Assembly: GCA_033439255.1 (NCBI GenBank)
Contig: CM065884.1
Span: 1,922,001-1,986,000 of the forward strand
Length of the DNA: 64,000 bases
DNA from: Hericium rajendrae
Taxonomy: Eukaryota > Basidiomycota > Agaricomycetes > Russulales > Hericiaceae
Direction of reading: 5' to 3'
Shown: one piece after another, positions 56,546 through 64,000 of the stretch
Position numbering within the stretch: position 1 is the first letter of the stretch
Layout: the number at the start of each line of letters is the position of its first letter
The notes under the pieces: generated by a model
What the model was told of the DNA's origin: nothing
Databases searched by the model: none
What the model saw: only the letters and a program-made list of their open reading frames with translations
Program-made: the position numbers and the translations under genes

Positions 56546-59122
56546 CTACAGACTTCCATACGCAGCCTGCCCGTCGACCACCGTCGCAAGCACCTTCGCC
56601 TTCAGAATCTCGCCCACCGGTGCTGTCTCGTCCATGATATCGCGGTCCAGCACCACAAAGTCCGCCTTCATGCCTGGGGCGATTATCCCCCTCTCCAACT
56701 CCGCGAATGCAGCATAGGCCGCATCACGCGTCATACCCTGCAAGGCCTGCGCGCGTGTGAGCGCTTCAGCGGGATACCTGTGTCCGGTACGATCAGAGGA
56801 GTAAGGTCCGATATCAAGTGAAGGACAAACCACCCGTCTGTGCCATTCGGCGAATCACCACGCACGGATAGGCGGGAGACAGCGGCGTAGAAGCCTAGCA
56901 GGGGATTGATGCCTTCGACGGGGAAGTCTGAGCCTAATGGAAGGACTCCCGTCTTTGACGTTCTACCAATCGGTATTGTCAACCGAGGCATGCACAGGAT
57001 CACAGGTGCCTTGCTCACTGCCGGAGGGTCTGGTAGGCGTAGGCGCCTTTTATCCTCTCTGGCCCCTGATCCAAGCGGCTGCGATAAGTGCTAGCTCGGC
57101 GCAAGGACCATGTATACGCACCAAGCGACTCTCAGCATACCACATATCGCTCGTCCTATTGCGATTGAGCTTCCATCAACTTCAGCACAAACCGCAAGGA
57201 CTTACGCATGGGTCGGCTGGACACTTGGAATCACTGCATCCTTCGTCATCGACATCCCGTCCAACAAGAGAGCGACTCACCTCCCAGTTTTCCGATCCGC
57301 TCGAGATCGCTCATCCGCATTATCTGCGCGTGCTCAATGCGGGGTCGCCATTTCTGCGCGTCTACGTCCGGCCTGCTCAAGATGTCCTCGAAAATGTCCA
57401 GGACGACTTTGTTTGCGCGGTCGCCGATGCAGTGGATGTTCTATATTCATTTCAGCGTTATCCTGTATCCCTAAAGGAGGGAAGGCTGCCCTTACCACTT
57501 GCCATTCATCCTTATAGAAGCTTTCGACGAGGTTCTGCAAAGCAGCCTTCGAGCTCCGCATGAGACCGGTCGTGTCCGGCTTGTCGGAGTAAGGTTCCAG
57601 AAGCGCTGCACCCCAGGAACCCAGAGCACCTATGGCAACGAAATATTAGAAGCAGATGCGTTGACCGAGAAAATAACCCACCATCTGTGAAAAGCTTGAC
57701 GCTACGCACGGTCAATCGGCGGTCTCGTCCATAATTGAGCAGACGCGGGATCTGGGATCCCCAGTACTGGTCCGACTGGACATTGCCCATCAGATACAGG
57801 CGTACCTGCGTGTCTGTCGATCAGTATACATGTATGCTTGGGTCAACGACAAATGGAGCTGACGGGGAGCGTTCCTTGGTCTGCCTGCCTTCACGCAGAA
57901 AGACAATTCAGTGTGAGATAACACACACATACACAATAAGACCATACTTTTTGAAGAACTGGATCACTTCTGGGCTCGACCATGCATCATGAATGCTCGT
58001 CAGGCCCACGCTCAGCGCATCGCGCATCGCAATATTGAACCACTCCGCCATCTGCGCATCGGTCCATGGGGGTATGGGCACAAGCACCATAGCGTTGTCC
58101 ACAAACACGCCTACAATTCGCGTCAGCTCACCGGGCAACAAGAAGGAGGGCAGACTGCGCACCTGCCGGTCTGCCGTCGCGGTCGCGCGTGATGAGCCCG
58201 CCCTCGACGTCGCCGGGCAGATCGCCGAGCTGCTTGAGCACGCTATGCGAGACCCAGTATGCGTGGCCGTCGACGCGCGAGAGCACGATCGAGCGGCCGC
58301 GCAGCAGCGGCTCGGCGTCGAAGTCGTCCTGCGCGCGCGCGAAGGTGAGCGGGATGCGTGCAATCGCGCGGATAGATGCGTACGGCAGTGGGGAAGCTCC
58401 CAGAAGGCCACTTGGTCTGGTCCCAGCCCATGGCCTGTATCCAGCGCGCCGGGTCGTTGCGGATGTCGGGGTGGTCGAGCAGGTACTGCTTCAGTTTCTC
58501 GCGGACATCTTTCTCGCGTGGTCAATCGGTGTTGATATAAAGTTTGGGACGACAGGCTGACCTCCTACTGAGGCGCAGTCTTCGAGCGGGAGTTGCTCCT
58601 TGAATCCCCACTCCAGGACATGGCCATGGGCATCTGCGTGCCCCATATTGGTTAACGAACCTGCAACACACGATGGAACGAGGCGCACCTGCGAGCCCAG
58701 GCATGACGATCGCGCCTTCCTTCGTCCGCAAGATCCGCAGATTCTCGCCCGTCCCTAAATCGCTCCAGAACCCGCGGACCTGGCCTGCAGAGCACGTCCG
58801 TTCATCATCGCGCGCTATGACCCAGCACGCGACATAAGTGCTTACTTTCGCTTCCAATGGCGACTATAAGGTCACCGGACACTAGCAAACATTGCGCCTT
58901 CGTGTCCTGGAGGTCGACAGTGTAGATGCCATCCGCGTCGGTGCATAGGGCGTATGTAGTTTCAGGGGCGGTGATGGTGGAAGCCTTGTCGGGCAGCACG
59001 AATAACTTGTAGACTAGCGCGGCGAGAAGAGCGATGACGACTATGATCTGGCGACGAGGTTGGAAATACGCATGGCTGGGATCTGGAGGCGTAGGGATTC
59101 CAGGGCTTGTGGATTTCTCCAT
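56546..59122 (-). CDS. Membrane-anchored amidohydrolase, YtcJ type
   Basis: A metal-dependent hydrolase of the amidohydrolase_3 family (YtcJ/AtzF-like group, substrates mostly unknown). The start (complement of 59120-59122) gives MEKSTSPGIPTPPDPSHAYF, then a membrane helix IIVVIALLAALVYKLFVL near residue 30, so the catalytic part probably faces a lumen or the outside. The metal motif is GHADAHGHVLEWG. Then DPARWIQAMGWDQTKWPSG, IVLSRVDGHAYWVSHSVLK, GLTSIHDAWSSPEVIQFF, VRSVKLFTDGALGSWGAALL, VNIHCIGDRANKVVLDIF, WRPRIEHAQIM, VIPSVQPTHATSDMWYAESR and GVLPLGSDFPVEGINPLLGF. The end is VVDGQAAYGSL. The usual HxH, His, His and Asp ligands are in place (HAHGH counts as DAHGH). About eleven introns. Confidence 0.9.
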
Positions 59123-59481
59123 CACGGCGTACGAGAAGTGCGAAACGACGCGATGGGATTGTGGTCACGACGCCGCGTTATCTTATCTCCACTTCGTTTC
59201 CACGCTCATATCGACACCCAACGCGTCGACGTCAAAGAGACATCGCTACAATGGTATTCGCTAGTAGGTAGTGTGTAAAACAATGGAGTATCATTAAATA
59301 AAACCATGAAAAAAAAGTCGTGCACGTCGGTAGTCATGTATGCACCGTAAAAGCTTGAAGGTATCCAGATTCCGGCAGGTCGTGAGGTATTGTCTAATTA
59401 TAAGATGTCAATGGGATGCGACGGAAACCGCGTTCTCCACAGTCTATCATGAAGGTATAATGAATCATAGGAGCATGGATG
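59123..59481. other. Amidohydrolase promoter region
   Basis: Between the amidohydrolase start and the MFS gene stop. An A-run lies near 59307-59317. No gene or repeat recognised. Confidence 0.45.
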
Positions 59482-62210
59482 TTATGTGCTCTCCGCCGCG
59501 GTCCGCGGCCGGCTGGGGGTTTCGGTTTCGAGGTCCTTCTTCTCGTCGACGGAGATGCCGCGCAGCGTGCCGTCGCGGTCCCCCTCGGCGACGTTGGTAT
59601 GCAGATCCTGCTTCTCATTTCCGACGTCGACGGATGGTTTCGCAGTACCTGTTTCGACGTCTTCTTTTGGTGGGCCACCCTTAATGATCGTGCGCTTTAG
59701 GGAGTACTCTCTGATGAACAGCACTGTGATGAAGACATCGTCAGCTATGGAATTGGTGATGAGATGCTGTGCTACGTACCCATCAGAAGGCCTGCACCTG
59801 CAATCGGGGCGTTCACGATCCAGATTGTGCTGAGAGATTGCGTGTATGCATGGATGATCTGGGTGCGTTCTGTCACATTCTAGAGTCAAGGATCGACGTC
59901 AGAAGGAGGATCTCGGCGCCAAGAACCTAGAAGCACATACAGCGATATTTTTCAGTTGCCGCACACTTTCGCTGAGCGCGGCCGGAGACGTGTCGAAGTC
60001 AATGTTCAACTTGGCGACCTTGTGCTGGAGCGTGCTTGAGTAGATGGCTTGGCCGATCGAGACGCCGATTGTACCGCCCAACGTCCTGATGCAGAATGAG
60101 ATGTAGGACAAGAATGATGCAGAGCTGATTTACCTCAAGAAACCGAAGGTTGCTGTGGATGTGGCCATGTCCTTCAGTGGCATTGCAGCTTGCAGTCCAA
60201 TAAGTGGAGTCTGAACCGGATGTCAGGCGTCTGAGAGCGTGAAACTGGGACTCGATGATATAGCGCACCTGGAACAGAAGCCCGACGCCCATGGAGGTCA
60301 CCAGCGGGTACAGAACCTTCTCCGCACTAGAACAAAGTTCGTTACTCTCCACGCCGCTCAAATTAGTATGATACGCACGTGTTGGATTTATCATCCAGCA
60401 TAGTCATCAATCCCCATCCAAGCACCATGACAGACCAGGCGAACCACATCACAGGCCTATACAGGCCTGTCCGACTCACGACAATACCACCGGCCGCGGA
60501 GAAAAATGCACCACCCAGTGAGAATGGCAGCATTCTGAAAAGGCTGTTAGTCACTCCTAATAGAAAAAACCCTTTCCGCTCACTTCACGCCGGCGCCGGT
60601 AGCTGAGGATCCCATCACCTGGAAGTAGAGCGGCAGGTAATAGGCACCTATATGACAGGTCAGACAGAGTTCCTAACACAGGTATATTGAGAGTGTTATA
60701 CTAACCCCCGAAGAACGCAACCGCATGGAACAGGTTAGAGACCAAGATGAACGCCGTCGTCCGCGTCTGGGAACCCGATCTATGTCAATTGCATTGAGGG
60801 GCGTCACCAAACAGAGGCACGTACTTTGAATAAGCGAGGGGGGATGATGGGCGAGCGCGAGGTGTACAGCTCATTGATGCCAGCGGCAAGCAGAAGGCAG
60901 CATCCAACAGTGAGCAGAGCTATTGTCTCGGCAGAAGACCCTATGATTTGTATTAGTACAAATAATGATCAGTTGACGCTGATATAGATCTCACAATTTG
61001 TTTCGCCGCTGTTGAACCCGATGAGCAGGCAGACAACGCCACCGATGATAAGCAGGAGACCGACAAAGTCAAACTGTCGAATATGTTCACGGAGAGACAT
61101 GCCCTTATGGGGGTTAAGGCGGAGGAAGAAGAACAGAATCGCGCCGGCGATACCGCCGGTCGGTCTACGAATGGTTCGAGGTCAGCATCCATGGACTAAG
61201 GTGATAAATTGTTCGAGTCATACAGATTAATGAAGAAGCACCTGGCGAAGAGAGCGCTTCAATATGGCGTCACCGGAGCACGTATGAGACTCACCATCTC
61301 CACGTAACATGGTCGGTGAAAACACCACCGATTAGAGGGCCAATGACACTGGCGGTGAGAGTCAGTATCCCGTGTTAGGCGATGAGCAAGTGAACATGCC
61401 TCGCAATCCCCCAGGTTGCGCCAAGAAAACCGGCGTATTTACCTCGGCTGAATGGCAATATGAGAGTGAGCATACCACCCACTGAGTCAGCAATGCAGCA
61501 TTTACTCTTCGAGAGACACAATATCCGATATCGTGATCTGAACAATCTGGATGATGCCTCCTCCACCAATGCCTTGCACCGCACGACACACGATTAACCA
61601 AATCATGTTCTGGGCAGCACCGCATAATGCTGAACCAATCTGCGCAACTATAAATTCAATGACCTCAGCTCATCCACAACCCATGAACATACCAGGAATA
61701 TAGAGATCGACGTATACAGGACAGGTTTGCGGCCTGTGACAGACGTTTGGAAATACGATCAAATTTACAAAAGACAAATAAACACACCTAAGATGTCGGA
61801 AAGCTTTCCGTACAGCGGTGCGAGAGCGGTTCCGGAGAGAAGGTAGGCGCTAGGACACATTGAGGACCCTGGAGAACGCGCTCGCGACGTAGAGCTGAAA
61901 CTCACCTGCCGACCCAACTGTAATTTGCACCCCCTCCCAAACGCTCAACAATGGTGGGGAGCGCAGTTGCTACGATGGTCTGCGAGATGGTCAGCCCGAG
62001 CAAGAGGTCGGACATACATAGACGGACCTGATCCAAAGCAGCAAGGAAGGTGCACAACATGAGCCCGCAAAAGACAATCCACAGCCGGTTTTTGGGCAGA
62101 ACATGCTGCTCATTCGCCTTCCACGACGCACCGGCCTGGCGTTTGCCCTCTGCCGGCTTGGTCTGCGTCTCTGGGGACGGATCCGGAAAAACCTTTTCGA
62201 TGTCGCTCAT
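59482..62210 (-). CDS. MFS drug/H+ antiporter, DHA2 type (14 helices)
   Basis: A plasma-membrane or vacuolar exporter of the major facilitator superfamily, 14-spanner group. The start gives MSDIEKVFPDPSPETQTKPA and a charged cytosolic segment. Helix 1 is LWIVFCGLMLCTFLAALDQT, with TIVATALPTIVERLGG. Motif A reads YGKLSDILGRKPVLY. The family motif in helices 4-5 is AVQGIGGGGIIQIVQI and motif C-like GATWGIASVIGPLIGGVF, then WRWCFFINLPTG. Later helices include MGVGLLFQTPLIGLQAAMP and TFGFLRTLGGTIGVSIGQAI. The C-terminal tail is charged (VETGTAKPSVDVGNEKQDLH) and ends RPRTAAEST. A dozen short introns. It might pump toxic compounds or a secondary metabolite; the cargo is unknown. Confidence 0.92.
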
Positions 62211-64000
62211 ATCTAGTAAGTTACGACGGTTGCGGCCAAAGAACCAGGCACTGCAATGTGAGCGATGAAGAAGCCTCCTTCACGAGAAAGAACAACCCAA
62301 GTCACGGGGGAAGGGGGAGCACGACCTCGAAGTAGTGGAAGGAAGGGGTGAAGCTGCAAATGTCTGGGGAAAGCATTTCACTACTTATGTTTGCGGAAAT
62401 TCGCCGTGCGTCTGAGAGTGTTTGGGCGTGCCGGATCTGCCGTTACCGTGTGCACGGTGCGGACGGCCGCCGGCTACACTTCGCCATCGCTGATTGGCCC
62501 GAAAGCCTAAGCAGCGATCGGCTCTTCGGCAATCAATCCAAAATTAGGTTTTGATCCCGGCGGCACGGACGACGTGTCCCTCCCGATGTCTGCATGAGCG
62601 CATCGGGCGCGAATTGCGACTCACAACATCAAGCTGCGCCTATGACTGCGGACGACGCGAGTATGCATCCATTGTCTTTACCGCCCAGGAGTAGTGACTC
62701 ACACCGCCTCGTGTACTTACCTATCGGTCTTTCGGCGTCGCATGGGTCTTGTAGTCATGATTTCTAAATCTGATGGACGGCGAGACAGTCCGTTACGCTT
62801 ATGCAGCAAACTGCTCGATAACCGGAGCAGATCTTGCCATCCCTATAATCTTGCTTTCTGCTTTATTAAACAATCTGTATTCTATTGCAACGGATGAGGA
62901 TCGGCGAGGCCTCGAAGCCAAATCGAATGGGAAACTCACACAAAGGGACGAAGCCCATGCAGCTTATGAGTCTGTCCAAGGGTCGACAGCTGCATTATAT
63001 AATGTAGATATTGGGAGATAAATACCTTCGAGCTTTGTATCGGTGCCTCGCGTTTAGTCAAGGACCATGTCATGCCATGTGTCATGCTGTCAGCAATAGC
63101 TGCATGATAGGACAAAATTAGCTTCGTCGAGACGACGTGTACTTACATCCACACATCGGTGACGATGATGACAGCATCCATAGACATACACTGTGACGTC
63201 GCGATTGAGTATATCAAGTGAATCGCCGGCATATCTATATCAGAACACATAACATGCGAAGATTATCATGATGCGCAGTCACTGTCCAGCGTGGCGCCCA
63301 GACAGCGTTGGAAAAGGGTATTGAACGCATGTCGCCAGAGAAGCGGGCAAACATATCAGAGTTATCATTCACTTCCTGCTGGGGTTATTTCGGCAATCCT
63401 ACAACAAGGAATGGCTCGTACCAAAGAAATCGTCGAGAGAACGCGCATATCCTCGATCTACGAAATTTGATGCGATGCTGAAAAGGCGGACTTTACTTTA
63501 GCGTATCTCATGCAGGACGACGCAGTTCTAGGAAGATGATGCTCTGGTGTTCGAACGTTTGCAAAATGGAAATCGAGTTGAAGTGGTTGTGAATTTGAGC
63601 TCTCCGCCGTTTGGTTTGCTTTCGGCAATCGCCACTTGCTGACAAACTCTATCTTCAAAGGGCTTCCTTCCCTCTCGCTTACGGTCATCTCGCGTTCATC
63701 CTTTAACTCTTTCTTCGTTTTATCCTCATCCTCGTTGATATTTAGACTTTCATTGACATCGTAGATGACCGCAGAAAGTTTCATACATTCAGTAAGCTAA
63801 TGAGTTACGAGGCTTGAGTACTTATTATGGAATTTTGAAAACCACTCTCCTCATCAGAGGTACGAGATCCCGCAACATACTGTGGCCGATCGCCCGGAGA
63901 TGCCGCTTATCTAAGGCACTGCTTGAGGCAACTGAGCCCGGCCGCTCTAGCCGTCTGCTCAGACGGGATATGTTTTCCAAAGATGTGTGTTACCTACGAG
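62211..64000. other. 1.8 kb region at the window end, no gene recognised
   Basis: Holds the promoter of the MFS gene and beyond that no recognisable coding sequence. Two frames are open for some length: 62773-63021 plus, and 63458-63784 minus with a charged segment ESLNINEDEDKTKKELKDER. Neither has a family match. The minus one could be an exon of a gene continuing past the window edge. Confidence 0.35.

Noticed and set aside
54770-62210. Biosynthetic gene cluster call
   Set aside because: No polyketide synthase, NRPS, terpene cyclase or other backbone enzyme is present in the window.

Overview
The window is nuclear DNA from a filamentous basidiomycete, most likely a wood-decaying Agaricomycete. 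The evidence is densely packed genes on both strands, short introns of about 45-65 bp with GT/AG ends, best protein matches (recognised from memory of the families) to fungal orthologs with basidiomycete-style tails, a secreted GH115 xylan alpha-glucuronidase, a microsomal P450, and an orphan seven-helix receptor of a kind common in mushrooms. No tRNA, rRNA, CRISPR array or prokaryotic operon was seen. Gene ends below are the first and last coding base, introns included. Exon joins were made by eye, so individual splice sites may be off.

Layout: (1) 1-10.9 kb is a housekeeping block: CCT4 (minus, cut by the window edge) divergent from UFD1 (plus), NMT1 (minus), OGG1 (minus) divergent from NPR2 (plus), then RCL1 (minus). 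(2) 11.5-23 kb holds the GH115 enzyme (minus), a 2 kb gap with a 45-bp direct repeat, UBA3 (plus), a cytochrome P450 (minus) and the splicing factor SLT11/RBM22 (plus). (3) 23.4-30.9 kb holds a DUF726 membrane hydrolase (minus), a Y_phosphatase3-type phosphatase (minus), a 7TM orphan receptor (plus) and a YeeE/YedE sulfur transporter (plus). (4) 30.9-32.4 kb is a repeat island with a small hAT-like non-autonomous element (terminal inverted repeats, 8-bp target duplication, G-rich core) and two hairpins. (5) 32.4-45 kb holds an unrecognised acidic protein gene with two apparent frame breaks, a LEA_2 membrane protein (minus), a Zip3/HEI10-like RING protein (minus) divergent from a large JmjC protein (plus), and casein kinase I of the YCK/Cki1 type (minus). 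(6) 45.2-47.5 kb is a decayed flavin monooxygenase pseudogene. (7) 48.4-50 kb is GID4 (minus). (8) 50-54.8 kb is a gene-poor stretch with dispersed repeat copies. (9) 54.8-62.2 kb holds a 2OG-Fe(II) oxygenase, a membrane-anchored YtcJ-type amidohydrolase and a 14-helix MFS transporter, all minus.

The genes do not form one pathway. There is a loose theme of protein quality control and degradation (CCT4, UFD1, UBA3, GID4), but that may be chance. The tail end (oxygenase, amidohydrolase, MFS pump, with the P450 and the dead monooxygenase elsewhere) has an accessory-metabolism flavour, but no backbone synthase is present, so I do not call a biosynthetic cluster. The least ordinary items are the hAT-like element, the monooxygenase pseudogene, the MCB-rich divergent promoter between the HEI10-like and JmjC genes, the architecture of that JmjC protein, and several one-base frame breaks in otherwise normal genes that may be assembly errors.
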